Below are positions 24,630-37,485 of a stretch of 64,000 bases of DNA, one piece after another. Within the stretch, counting starts at the first letter, position 1, and each line of letters starts with the position of its first letter. A program made the translations under genes and the position numbers. The notes under the pieces are model-generated. The model worked only from the letters and a program-made list of their open reading frames with translations, did not search any database and was not told the DNA's origin. The DNA comes from Plectrocnemia conspersa (lineage: Eukaryota > Arthropoda > Insecta > Trichoptera > Polycentropodidae). Location of the stretch: positions 930,001-994,000 of the forward strand of contig VTFK01000169.1 in NCBI GenBank assembly GCA_009617715.1. Reading direction: 5' to 3'.

Positions 24630-26540
24630 ATATCCAATAAAACATATATCATAGAAAAGTTTTTCACTATAATTTATTTATTTGTTTAATATTTGTATTT
24701 AAGTATTTAATAATAATTAAAATCGAAGAATTTATCAAAATAAAATGTTTATTAATTAATTTAATTAAAGAAAAATATAACATATTTAAAAACAAAAAAT
24801 GTTTTTAATAAGTTGTAAAAAATGACTAACTTCTGAATTTAAATACGAAAAACTATTGCAAGTGCCTCAAAAATTATTAATAGTCATAAAATTAGGGTAA
24901 TAAATTAAGTTAGATACTTAATAATATGTAAAATAAAAATTTGAATATGTATTTACTGTACCTATCATTTGTTTTTTCAGTTAAATCGCTTTTATTTTCA
25001 GTTCGGTATTTATGTATATTTTAATTTATAGTATATATTTAATTCGTTTAGTGCTAAATATATTTATGGATCTTTAAAACATATAAAGGTATTTTTTTCT
25101 ATAAAAACTGCTAAATTATTTTTTGCAAACTGATTGTTACAGTAAAGTTATTATAATATATAACCGGATTTATTTTTAAATTACATTATCTAAAATATGT
25201 ACATATTTTACTATTTGATTTTGCCACTTTTTATGACTATGTTCTGAGACTACATTTCATTTCAAACTTTTGCTATACAGGCTCAAAAAGTTTAGTTGTT
25301 ATAAATGTATATTTATGCACGGTATTTTATTATTTTTTAATAACAACTGTATAAAATGATATTTTTTTATGTTTAATCGATATTAATATCAAAATTGTCT
25401 ACAACAACAAAGAATATGTATTGCAATTTATTTATTTTAAAAATTAAATACATATAAAATATTTTCTATCAGCTAAAGTAGCTCATTAATATAGTATTTT
25501 CAATAACTAATATGTATAACATAGTTCGATTTTAATTAATCGTCACAAATATTCGTTCTTAAGAGAAGGAAAATCTAGGTAAACCTAATCTATGATGATC
25601 GGTATTATAATTATATAATAATCAATAATTCTGACCTCCTAGACACGATAAAAACACTAGGGTTCATATGGGATTCGAACCCAGATCCTTCAGGTCAATA
25701 GACAGAGACTTATACCACTTGTCTATCGTGCTGGTTAATAAGTAAATTTAATTTTTAAACAAAAATTTATAAACTCTATAACAAAAAAGTTACTAGCAAA
25801 AAATAATTGCAGAAGTAGACTATATATTACTTAATAAATCAAACTACGATTTTAATGACTAATGATTTCGTAGCAAAAAAATACTTTTACTATCTTACAA
25901 ACTTTATATTAAGCATGTAGAATACTAAATTATACACATATACCCGTAGTTTAAATCGGCTCCTTAAAAATAAATCTTATTAATTTGTATCCGGGTAATT
26001 TTTGCTTCTTTATTTACTTTTTATGCTTTTAAATGAATTGAATATTTTTTCATATTCATATTCGTAAAATCCTAAATATCAACAAAGAAAATTTGATTAC
26101 AGAGTTAATCTCTAAATTTTAGTAAAAATAATAATCAATTAAGTCTGATGTAAGTTAACTTCTTACGACCAATCATAGTTGATTTGGGCGGTAACTGGAA
26201 TTGCCATCATTATTGCGCTCATATTTGGTTATTCCACTTTAAGAGCATTTTTTTAAGTGATGTTTTTGTAGAAAAAAACACATTTATTTGTTATTTGTAT
26301 TTAAATATATGTCAGGCCTACAGTACACATCCATTTTACTCATGTTTATTGCGCCGGAAAGGAAATTTTAGCGCATTTTCATTTACTTTCGTATATAAAA
26401 TCCTTTAGCTTTTATGGCTTTCCTAGCGGGTTAGTATGTATATATTAAATTTACAGTAACATGAATGAAGTGAAGAAATTTATATCCATTCATATAATTA
26501 TTATGTAATTATACATTGCTCTTATTAATGAATAAACACA
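24630..26540. other. AT-rich spacer with one SINE, no gene recognised
   Basis: Almost pure AT-rich sequence apart from the SINE at 25580-25737. A hydrophobic 24-codon stretch (26179-26253) that starts after a TAG acceptor-like site is noted under findings but is not called as a gene. Confidence 0.5.
25580..25737 (-). mobile_element. tRNA-derived SINE, best-preserved copy
   Basis: The reverse strand has a perfect B box GGGTTCGAATCC (25671-25682). About 40 bp 5' of it lies an A-box-like TAGACAAGTGGTATAAG (25709-25725), the spacing found in tRNA-related pol III promoters. The head of about 73 bp is followed by an AT-rich body shared with copies at 16.9 and 56.7 kb. It is not a functional tRNA gene: no cloverleaf with a proper anticodon arm was found. 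Confidence 0.75.
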
Positions 26541-26544
26541 CACT

Positions 26545-26970
26545 GACGCGACCTCCAAACGATCACCATCCAGCATCGCGCCACACATTATTTACAAACG
26601 CTCGCATAATAATTATTTACAGGTGAGCGAATCGCGCGTACCCCGGCGGCGATCGCACAGCAAGCAGGGGTGGCGTTGAAACTTTTCGAAATGTGCAATG
26701 TGCCCCCGCCGCCTCTGTGTGCCTCTCCGTCTCGCGCTCTGCTGCACCGCTCGCTCCGTCTCGCTCGCACTCCGTCCCACTGTCCGCGGAGCGGCGTGCT
26801 CCAGCCGGCGAGTTCGCTTCGCACTCAGTCGCTCTCCAGCCGCGCTCGGGTGGGGGTTGTTTCGTCCGGTTCTACGTTCGCTGTCCGATATCCGATATCT
26901 CGCAGCGTAACGTCCGCGAAGCATTGGATTCGCATCGAAAACGCGCTCGCGTGTGATTTTGTTTTTTTTA
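26545..26970 (+). promoter_or_regulatory. CpG-rich core promoter region of a putative plus-strand gene
   Basis: The sharpest GC and CpG peak of the window. An insect initiator TCAGT lies at 26825-26829, with the expected start at A26827. GGTTG follows at +29 to +33, one base from the ideal downstream promoter position. No TATA box lies 25-35 bp upstream, consistent with a TATA-less developmental-type promoter. Open frames in both directions (26588-26975) are low-complexity R/S/A/P-rich products of the GC bias, not proteins. No transcript evidence is available here. Confidence 0.45.
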
Positions 26971-27150
26971 TGTGATGATAATGATTATTATTATTTCTTT
27001 TACGCTGGAAAAGAAATAAGATATTCGTGCAAATTTGTGTGAAGCAATCTGTGTGGTATTTTTTTGTTGTGTTTTTTTTCGTTTTTGTTTTTGTCACATG
27101 GTGGATGGAGTACATTGACTACTGTGACGGTCAAGATCATTTTTTACCAT
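26827..27150 (+). other. Probable first exon (5' UTR) with a short upstream ORF start
   Basis: From the initiator the sequence runs through a T-rich stretch to a strong donor CAT|GTAAGT at 27150/27151. Near its end an ATG in fair context (27105) opens MEYIDYCDGQDHFLP plus one base. Spliced to the candidate exon at 58934, that frame continues only seven codons and stops (TGA 58954-58956). The result is a 22-residue peptide, so it would be an upstream ORF. If another downstream exon is used, it could instead be a true N-terminus. I do not recognise the peptide. Confidence 0.4.
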
Positions 27151-27329
27151 GTAAGTCTAAGCAAATTATTATATTATATACATATATATTAAAAATGTAC
27201 AATACATCATACATACATGCATGTTACACATACTATATACATACATGAAAATATTTGGCTACACCGAAAGTATTTTAAACATCAGCTTGAAATAAAAATT
27301 TTCCCTAATGTTAAAAGTGAAGGTTAAAT

Positions 27330-29000
27330 TATATGAGAAATAAATTAAGAGCATTACATTTTACGCCTACGTCAAATCTAAAAATACAGTATCTTTTAAC
27401 TGACAGAATACGTATACTCGTACATTCGTATTCGTATTGTAGTGGCAATTTTCAAAAATATATTTCAAAGTTACTTTTAAAAGTACTTTTCAGTTGGTTA
27501 CTAGACACTGGGCTTCTTTTAAATGCACTAATTTTTAGAGAGCTTTTTAATTACAAGTAATCTATGGCCCTTAGTCTAAATTAGTTAACTCCAATTTTAA
27601 GGTAAAATTACTTGACATTTTCACTTTACTCAACTACAAAAATCTCTAATCAGCATAAAAGCAAGTATTCATAAAAAAAATTGACAATTAAAAATACATA
27701 TACTAGACATGTAGAATATCATGTTGTATGACAGATACATTTAAATGTTTCATCATATTTTTTTTCTTGAATATATTTTGAATTAAGTGTGAATTTACTG
27801 TAAATTACGCTTTTGGGTTAGAACTACTTAATAATAACACTTTACTCCCACCATTCAAATACATATGCTATGCAAATCTTATTTTTATAAAAGCAAATAT
27901 TCATAAAAAACGGTTTTTGAAGAAAATTTGTATAATTTACATATATGTTGTTCATAAATTACTTTTAAATTATCAACTTTATGTTTGTAATGTGTTTTTC
28001 AATCAGAGTTATTCAGATGAATATTAGTCACTAGACTACTTTTAAATTCCCCACCATTTATTTTTAGAGCGCTTTTTAATTAAAAGTAATTGATGGTCTT
28101 TTGTCTAAATTAGTTACCTCCGCTTTTGGGTTAAAATTGCTTAAAAATGTTACACCAACTATTCTGATAAATATTGTCATATTACTCTAACCATTCTAAT
28201 GCGTACGCTATAAAAAATCCCATTGTCAAAAAGGCAGGTAATTATAAGAAAAACAGTGCCTTAAAAAACTGAATATATATTTGTATATGTTGTATAATGT
28301 AGTATTTTTCAATTAGAGATATTCAGTTGGATATTAGTCAGTAGACTCCATTTATATGTACCACAATTTATTTTTATTTATTTTAATCATATTTTAATTT
28401 ATTTATTTTAATTAGATTTTGGTTTAAAATGACTTAATAATGCTTTTTACTCCGCCCATTCTAAAAGATTTTTTCAAAAATCAAGTAATAAAAAACAGGG
28501 TCTCAATTAAATTAGACAATTCTAATTACATATAGATTTTTAAACACCTATTGAGTTTAATTTTAGTCACTGAACTACTTATAAATGTCATACATTTATT
28601 TTTAATTAAGAAAAATCGATTTCAATAAATCTAGTTTTAGGTTAATAAGAAGATTTTTAATTTTTAAGAAAAAGTTAAAAAGTGAAACTAACATAAAAAA
28701 TGCTGTTTTGCTTTTATGATTCTGATACATATCTTAGCAAAATAACTTTTGAATGTGTCATTATTTTTTTAGGAGATATTAAATTTAAAATATATGTTAT
28801 ATTAAGTATAAATTATAAAGTGAGGCTATTTTAAGAGTACTACTTTTCTTTCAAAATTCTGCTACATAAGCTTTGCAAATACCATACAACCCTAAAATAG
28901 CATGTGATCATAAAAGCAACATCTCACTTAATGCATAATGTAGCAAAAAATAATAATTTGATCCCTTGGTTGAAATTTTTAAATTGGAAAAGAACCAAAT
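27330..29000 (+). repeat. Degenerate tandem array, ~230/300-bp units
   Basis: A recurring series of landmarks is TTAGTCACTAGACTACTTTTAAAT, then CCATTTATTTTTAGAG and CTTTTTAATTAAAAGTAAT, then TCTAAATTAGTTACCTCC, then CTTTTGGGTTAAAA, and last an ACTCC.CCCATTC block. Starts of the first landmark fall near 27499, 27730 (weak), 28030, 28333 and 28564, with a possible sixth near 28740. Spacing alternates between about 230 and 302 bp. The units are old and diverged. No coding potential. Confidence 0.7.
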
Positions 29001-31430
29001 AAATCTAAAATATCATACTTAGGTGTATACTTAATATTATTAAAACAATAAAAAACACACTTTTAGTCCATCCGTGAATTTAACATTTTACACCTACACA
29101 CACTTAAACAGACGCTTTGAAATGGTAATAATGATATTTTAAATACACCAACCATGAATATATAAATTTTATTACATTAAAAGAGCCTTTTTGTTAACCA
29201 TTGCAATTTTTGATGACTGTGTCGTTTAATTAAATGACTATATTTAACGCGCCAATCTTTAAATTCGATATTCCTAACCCAAAAAAATACAATTTCAAAA
29301 CCTTAGTCCTTCATATTTATCAAAAATGCAATTTACATACTATTATAAAATAAATATTTATTCTATATAAATAAATTTATCTCGTCGTGTTTATAATGTT
29401 AAAATTAGACCGTAATATAATATAATTTATTTTATGAAATAACTTATATCTGATTATATAAATGAATATAAACTGTAAGATTTATATTAAGGAATCCATA
29501 AATAATTATTGTAAATGTCTCGAAACACAATAACAATCATCTTAAATTGCAATAATAACCTATAGTATAATCGAGGATCAATTATTTTAATTAAAATAGC
29601 AGGTTCTGCTTTATTGCTACATCCGTTGCCTACTGTTCATAAAATCCGTCGCATCACGTTTAATTAAAAACCTAATTGCAGCCCTGCATTCACACACCGA
29701 TACGTTGTGCAAGTGTAAGTTGATCTTTATTCAAAACATAATGTAGTGTGAATTATGAAATTCAACCCTCTCACAAACAAAGAGAGAAGAGCATAATGGC
29801 AAAGCGAAATCGTCACTTTGGACCCGGACGAAATCAACCCCATATCACCCCTAGTTTTTTAATTCGTCACACACATGTGACAGTGGGGTGTCTGTTTTGA
29901 ATATTTTACCTTTAATGAAATTCTCGTTAAATAGTTTGCAAAAAAATCGCAAAAAATTATAAATGCTAAAAGCACGTGTCTGTATGTGATATATGAAGTT
30001 TTTTTAATAACGCTGCTCAGAATTTTTTACGTATGTGTGTTAGGGAAAAAGTCCGAAAATTTTAATTTTCGCGAAAGCTAGTCGTAGTACGGAGGCTTCT
30101 ATTAAAGTTTCGCATAGTCGACATTTGTCGAGTAATTTAAACGATGCTAGAGGAGAATTTTTTCGCGCAGAATGCCATAACGCGCTGAAAATTTCATAAT
30201 TTTCGCATAGTGCTAATAAAATATTATAAAACAGAAGCGAACTGAGAGGAATTTTAAAGGCGCTGAAAGTTAAATAGATACTAAAAGTTATAAAAGCTCT
30301 ATTATGTACCTATATGTTTCGAGAATATATTATTAACTAATGTTTTATAATATACATGCATCTTATTGAATTATATATATATCATAACTCGAGATTAATA
30401 AAGTCTAAAAAAATTGGATCTTATTACAAATATAAAATCAGGTTTAATAAAAATTCATTGTGAACGTATATGAAACAGTTAAGCCAGAAAATACGAAACT
30501 GAAGCTCTTTTTTCAATTAAAATAACGTTTTTAATTATGATCGTTTTGTTTTCGACGAACACTTTATTTTACAAATAACTCAAAGACTTTTTAATAAAAT
30601 TGTTATTTATATCATATAATGATAATAAATTTTCAACTCATTTATAGTAAAGTATTAAAATTGCTAAAACAATTTGCATTGTATTTGAGTAATGTATAAT
30701 TTCGAAGCTAGTTTTAAAATATATTTTTTTTTTAAATTCGTTTTCATTATATGTTTTGCAGTTGATATGTATTCATATATCTAAGCGTCTATGTATAGTA
30801 CTTTTTTGGCACATGTTCAATCAACGATATCTTATCAAAATATATAAAAATAAATAATTAATATTTTTTATTCTAACAATGTATTAGTCTTCTCCCTTAG
30901 CTATTCTTTAGCTAGTCTAATTTTTAGCCTATGCGATTTACTAGTGCTCATAATGTTTTTTTAATATTTATTTGTGCCACGTAGTGTATGCGTGGTTTTG
31001 ATATGATTATATTTGATAATTTTTTACGCAAAATCAATGAGATAACTTAAAACAAATTTTAAAAAAAAAAACTAACAACAGCTAAATTAATGACAATGTA
31101 ATTAACTATTATTTGAGTTATTTTATTTTTGTCGTTTAAATAGTACAATGTAATTAGTATTAGCTAGACATATATAATTTTTTGTTTGTATAATAGACAT
31201 CATGGCACATTAGGGACAACTGTCAAGTCATAATTGTTAAGTTAAAAAAAAATATTGTCTGGATCTATCATGTTTTAATTAATCGTCTGGATTATATGAT
31301 TTAAGGGACACAATATAATATAAATATTATTGAGTACGTTCGTCGTATGTATAATAAATACCATTATTATGATTCTCATATCTCAAAATTCCAATTCTGA
31401 AAATCGATCGACAATACCTACAGCAGGTAC
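29000..31430. other. Intronic AT-rich sequence with a moderately complex block
   Basis: Block 29690-30280 is less AT-rich. It has two related palindromic segments, GAAAATTTTAATTTTCGCG (about 30055-30073) and GAAAATTTCATAATTTTCGC (about 30189-30208). The rest is AT-rich with nothing recognised. Confidence 0.45.
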
Positions 31431-31910
31431 GCACAATACTATTTACACAGCCTTGATTCGCCGTGTGTAGCAAATTGAATTTGCGTTTTCATTCGCCGCT
31501 CTGGCAACAACAATCTGATACAGTGTCATGATTATTTTGTCTGAATGTGTCATGAATTATTTATTTGATTAATCTCGCGCCGGGTATAAGATGCAAAGGG
31601 CCCGGGCGGCCGATTCCCGGGGGTGACATTAGCGAGTCCCGCGCGGCATTCCGTATTATCGACACGAAAACCTTTCGCAACTTCTATATCAATTATTCCT
31701 CCCTCTAGGTAGGAAAATCCCGGCGTGTACCCTTGATTGAAAAAGTTCAACCGGGGTAATGGATATGTGTCCTTTCATTCTTGTGTCGAATAAATGCCAC
31801 AGGGCTAAATGGAGTTATCCGACGGAGGAGACAAATCTGACGTGACCCGTCCGTGGCTTAAGTGATAGATTGCGACGGAAAAGTTTTGCGGTTGGAGAAT
31901 ATTGAAGAAG
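31430..31910. promoter_or_regulatory. GC-rich island, candidate regulatory element
   Basis: Strong GC and CpG enrichment (CCCGGGCGGCCG, CCCGGGGGTGAC, CCCGCGCGGC) inside AT-rich DNA. TTTATTTGATTAATC sits at its left part. A minus-strand frame of 66 codons (31550-31750) is open but without a known domain. I favour a conserved non-coding element; an unannotated exon is possible. Confidence 0.3.
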
Positions 31911-31914
31911 AACA

Positions 31915-34860
31915 AAAACGTTAGGAAAAAATGTTTTTTGTTCATATATAGTGTCTCATAATATACATATATACACACTCAGAAAAAAATCAATATATAA
32001 CTATAAATATAATATATGTACATTATTCCACTATACATAGTTTATATGTCCCCGAGTATATTTCTAAAGCAATTAATTTACGTATTGATTCATAAGAAGT
32101 TCATAAAACATCTTAATTTATTTTTTGCAATAGTTATTGCAGACCTTCTAGTAAACCTTTTATAAAATTCAATTATGGGAACTCCATGTCATTGTTTAAA
32201 AAAATTATCGATCGTTTAACATAAATCAAAACATTTTATTTTACTAAATTCCTTAGTAGCTAGAGATGTCATTTCACTTCTTTTTTATCATTAATTTTAC
32301 GATATTTTGTCACATTTTTAGTCTTTGTTTTATGTAACAACGGAACACCTCACACTACACTGAATTTGTAATTTCTACGGTCATTTAAAGCATACAACGT
32401 TGCTACGACTAAGGCGTTTTAATGACTTATTTACATTGTATAACCTTAAAAATCCTGATCTTAAGATGGGTTTAAAAATATTTTTTAATCTATATTTTTT
32501 TCAATTATACCAAATTCATATTATAACTGATCATATTAAAATTTCTCAAATAAATAATTGATGGAATTTTTAAATTGACCTAATATTTCAATTAATTCAT
32601 ATATTAAATAATACTGTATGTATATTATTTTAATAATAAATTTCAGAACAACAGCGCTCCAATAAATAAAATTAGTTAGGACGTGTAAAGATTTATTTTA
32701 TTATGAAAATATCTTTCCGTTTGTCCCTAGGCGAGGTTTTAAAGGCCTTCGATTCGAGAAAGACTCGTTTGTAAAGATTCAGGGGTGTTTTAGAACTCGT
32801 TTTGTAATAGCTTTATATATTTTTTATTATAGCGAATGTCTTAAAAATATTAAAATTCAACCGAATTTATGATATTGCAGACAAATTGGACTGAATTACG
32901 GCGCCTGCGACAGTTTAAATGAAACGTAGGCCATTTCTCATATTTTTTATTCTATAACATCTTCCAGATTGTGTAAACGTATAAAATATGCGTATAATAA
33001 AAGTGATATATTAATAAAAATATCCATATATGTTTATCTATTAATTTAATAAATTATATATATTTATACTTCCTACAATAACATAAATTTTCAAATATTA
33101 TAAAGAAGATAGTAAGTAATTCCTACTTAATATCAGGCAACAATATAATTAATTCTAAATATTATTGATCTACATATCTATTGAGAAAATATATTTTTCC
33201 CAAAAATGTTAATAGCTCTATATTAAACTACAATGTTTCATGGCAAGTTTTTAGTTGATTTTTATATTTACTCCAATATTTACATATTGGTAATGTTCGC
33301 GTAAAAGCACACTCATGTTATATTATAGCTCAATCATTATTTTAACCTTTGGGGAGTGATTCTATTAATAATTCTGTCAGTCACCCCTATACGTATACAC
33401 ATGATATTAATGAACAGAATGAAATATATTACACAAAATATTGAAAGTAATATTGGTAAAAGCTCAACAAAATTTTCTAAAAATTTTAGTCATTAAATGT
33501 ATTGTGCGTATTTTAATATTTTAAGCCATTTTTAAAAAACTACCAATATCCCAAAAATAGTTTTTAATAGATAATTGAAACACGGGACATATTATAATAA
33601 TATCATAAAAATTTAAATTATTATATTAAAATATATAAAAACCAGCTTGGACATTTGTAGATCGTATTTACTGTTTTCAGACAAAACATTGCTTAATACA
33701 TAAATAATTTTGTAATAAAAAATGTTTTAAAGTTTATTATAATATTATTTACGGTGTTGAGCTTCATATATCATAATAAGTCACTATCACGTTAAAAAAT
33801 TTCATTAAAAATATTTTAAAAAATTTGAGGATTAATGTTAATGTTTTTTCACTCGCTCTTGTAAAACCTCAGCTTAGTTTATTAGCCAGCCTTATCTCCC
33901 GTCTTGTTTCGAAATGTCGTTCAATTAAAAACAAATAAAAAATCACTTGTAAAATCCTATGTTTTTACATTAGGGGTTAAAGTTGATGTTGACTTTTTAT
34001 AAATATTGATCTTGTAAATATTTTTTGAAAAACAACCTAATCCGTCATATTTCAAAATAGCTTTTTATTAAAAATCTTACATAAAAAATAAATTTCTGGA
34101 ATAAAGAATGACGATATTGGATGCTATACATGGAATTTCACAATGTTAGTCAAAAGTAAAAACCAGTAACACTTTTTTAGATCGTAAAAAAAGATTCTTT
34201 CTAATGTGAAAATATATGTATTAAATTCTAGTCTTAGGAAAGTGATACATCTGAAATATGCAGATTAATTGAAAATTTAAAATGCTTAGAAAATATTGAT
34301 CGGAATAACATCAAGAAGTGGTTTGATCGCGATTTAAATAATTAATGCTTGAATGATGCGGATATCGTTTATATTGTCACTCAAACAGAAAAGGAAGGGA
34401 GTGATAATGAGAATACAAGTGAAAAAGATTCTTACGATTACATTAATCACAAGATACCACTGACTTCTGTTGAAATTTTACTAGACTACATCAGCCAAAG
34501 GAGATTCGAAAAATTCGTTTTCTTATTCGGAATTTATTGAGGGAATTTCAAAAGTAAACGTGAATTAGATATTTTCTTAATAAATAAAAAAATAATACTC
34601 GGTATTAAATTATAAAGACATTATCGCAAACGTATAATCAGAACCGAAACCTAATATTTTTATATGCATATTTATTTGCATATCAAAATTCGTCAAATAT
34701 ATAACCACAATGACGGCAAGCCCTATATGCTAAAGTTCCGCGATGTGGTAATTTAGGCGCAGTTTGGTTTTCTAATAATCTTTGGAGTGACTTTGAAGTG
34801 TGGGATGAAGATTGAAATATGATCTTGTGGATCCGATATGAGCAGAAAGAAAACGCTAGT
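31915..34860. other. AT-rich intronic sequence, nothing recognised
   Basis: Long AT-rich stretch. A short plus-strand frame at 34349-34540 is rich in D, E, S and Y. The sequence just before it (about 34280-34348) also reads open in part. This could be the remnant of a transposase or another gene, but it is too short to place. Confidence 0.45.
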
Positions 34861-34869
34861 AAACAGCTC

Positions 34870-35350
34870 GTGCAGCCGAACCTTAAAAGCGAGCGTGCAT
34901 CGATATAATATCTTAATTTAATTTATTTCTCCACCGCAAAAGAGTAAAAGCGTTAACTCGAATCGAGCCTCGCGGATAGCGAAGAGCGAGAGATAAACAG
35001 CCCGGGCGAAAATAATAAAGCGGTCAATAAAATTGAATACGCTCTGGCAGCGTGTGGGCCGGCCCGAGATAATCTCACCGAATGGCATTCATTTATTGCC
35101 AACTTTTTATTGAATAAAACGCGGCCGTCGGGCCCAAGAGAGCGAGAGATGACCCGACGGGGCCAAATCCGATTCCACTTATCCGCCGATGAGCGTTTCG
35201 ATGTAAGGAGACTCCATATAACTGCTGTTATCTTTATTATTGCCCTCTTGCATCGAATGCATGTGTGCAATGCTCTTGCTCTTGCGTTTATTTATTGTTT
35301 TCATTTATTTTTTCACCTTGGCCCGTGCAGGTGAAATTCGCCACAATGAA
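34870..35350. promoter_or_regulatory. GC-richer island with repeated TTTATTG motifs
   Basis: Several TTTATTG/CAATAAA words, the core preferred by Abd-B- and Caudal-class homeodomains, lie at about 35030, 35092 and 35108 and recur near 35290. They sit within a GC-rich frame (GGGCCGGCCCGAG, GCGGCCGTCGGGCCC). Opposing open frames at 34953-35334 are shadows without domains. Motif-based, low confidence. Confidence 0.3.
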
Positions 35351-35359
35351 AACTCGATA

Positions 35360-37480
35360 TGCGCCAAAAGTTAAGATAAGAATCTTGAGTCAAAAATGTA
35401 TTCATACACATCGAGATTGTTCAAATTAATTATTGTATAATAAATTATTTGTTTGGATTGGGAGATAAGATATGATGATTTACGGTGCGTTCTTTTTGGT
35501 TTACGAAAATAAATGCAACTACAGATTAATAAATCAATCTTTATTACAAACATATAAAGATTTTATATGAATATTTAAATTTAAGCAATATAGTATATAT
35601 CTTTTTTAAAAAAAAAATATTATAAAAAATAATAATTAGCTGAATTACCCCTACCGGTAAATAACAATAAAAATATGCTGTGTATAAATATTATATATTT
35701 TCATATTATTTATACTTAGCTATATAGCGCACAGTTACAACGTGTTAAAATAATATTTTAAACCCAAAATGTTTAGCTTCCGGTATTCACACACTTGCTA
35801 GCTGCGGTACCTTAGTTTGTGTGTATTAGTCCATGTGTACATTTCCTTTGTTCATAAACATACTAGTTTGATTATACAGATACCAATCTGTGCAGTTGTT
35901 ATACACACAAAAAATGTATTAACGAACTAGTTTGTTCCTACACAAACTATATGGCTTTAGTATAATTATTATCGTACTTAGGCCTGCCTAGAGGGGAGGG
36001 GGGGAAGGAAGGGACAAATTCTTGGAGCCCGTTCTCCTTGAGGGGCCCGACTCTGGAAAAAATCATATGACGTCTATCCTCCATTTTATTCTTTCACGTA
36101 CTAACGCGTTTCAGGAAGTGCCGAAAAAAATCAAACTAATATATTTTTGAATAAACTAGTTTATTTGAAAATAGCATTTGACAGTATTTTATGAATAAAA
36201 TTTAGGGAACACTTTGACTGTAACATAAATATATCATATTAAAATAGTAACTGGTTTTTTAAAAATATAATTTACTTTATCTGTCTTCACTATATGATTT
36301 AATAATTATCTTAATACGTTTAAAAATGACTTTAAAAAATAGTTTTAATCATTATTTTTATTCATATAACTATGTTGGTTGTAGCAAGTGTATTTTACTT
36401 GTTTATTAAAATAATGATGGAGGAAGAAGCTACAAGCTATGCTGTTAATTTTTTTAAGTGGATTGCTACAGCACAAGATTGAACAACTCTCAAGGTTGGT
36501 AGATCTATTTTGCTGTTAAGGAATTTTCATTCAGTACATATATATTTAATTTTGACTGCTACGCTTCAAGACGAGGATACACTTATTTCCATAAGCATAT
36601 TCTTAGAATTTGTTTTTCGGCTTCAAGCATCTTTAATTTCAATTATGCCTTGTCGCTAAAGAGATGAATGCTTCTCAAACAGTCAAATATATGTCATACT
36701 GGCACGAGTAAAACATTATAATAGCTACTGTGTTAGCATATTAAAATAATTTAACAAAAAACATTGTTTATGATCAAGTTTTGAAAAAAAACAATACAAC
36801 GACTCTTGTTAGTTCGTCCTTTTTTTAAAACTATTCGTCATTCTAATATTTATCACTATTCGTTAAGTATTATTTTATATTTATAATGAAATATTTTTAA
36901 ATTTTAAATTTATTAGAACACCGATGTATATTATTTCTTAAATATTTGTGTATTACAATTATAAAATAATATAATAAGAGGACCCGACACTAACCATGTT
37001 TAAAATAAATTCATGGCTATGTATATCGAACTTCTTCTTTGCGTATACATTTACCATGTGAAAGAAAGAGAGAAGAAGTTTCAGATGCAAGGTGTTCTTT
37101 GTCTAAAATATATAGTAACTTTGAATATGTTTTTTTTTAAATTTTAAGTAAAGTTTATGTCTTACAAAAATATGAATTATTATTGTATTATTTTTGAGCT
37201 TACCGAATTTAGTTTTAATAAAAGAGTACCGTGTTCGTGACATATAAACTGCACAGATTCGTTACCAGAATCTATTTATATTTGTATGTTTAAGAACATA
37301 AAATAATTATTTGAAGAATGAAAGAAAATTTAAAATCAATTTATTGATATTAAATATTAAAAATATATTATTTTTAATAATTGATAAAATATGTCAAATG
37401 GTAGTAAAACCTTTTCTCGATTAATCGAAAGCATAAGGAAGTATTTTAGATGTGTTCCGATAAAATAGATTTTTAGGTTT
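35360..37480. other. AT-rich intronic sequence with dispersed repeat copy 2
   Basis: Apart from the repeat at 35980-36066 nothing is recognised. Segment 36410-36700 has ordinary complexity but no open frame. Confidence 0.5.
35980..36066 (-). repeat. Dispersed ~83-bp repeat, copy 2
   Basis: In reverse orientation it matches 3774-3856 from ATGATTTTTTCCAGAG through CTCAAGGAGAA and AATTTGTCC to GGCAGGCCT. The C-rich tract differs in length between the copies. Confidence 0.75.
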
Positions 37481-37485
37481 ATTTT

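Noticed and set aside
25660..25737. tRNA gene on the minus strand
   Set aside because: A and B boxes are present, but no proper acceptor and anticodon stems form. Diverged copies with a shared non-tRNA body occur twice more in the window, so it is a SINE head.
26588..26975. Several overlapping open frames on both strands in the CpG-rich region
   Set aside because: Frames are open on opposite strands at once and give low-complexity R/S/A/P-rich products, as expected from GC-rich, stop-poor DNA. Read as promoter and 5' UTR instead.
27105..27248. Single-exon reading of a 73-codon frame through the 27.15-kb donor
   Set aside because: The strong GTAAGT donor and the microsatellite-like TACATA sequence after it make the downstream part of this frame non-coding.
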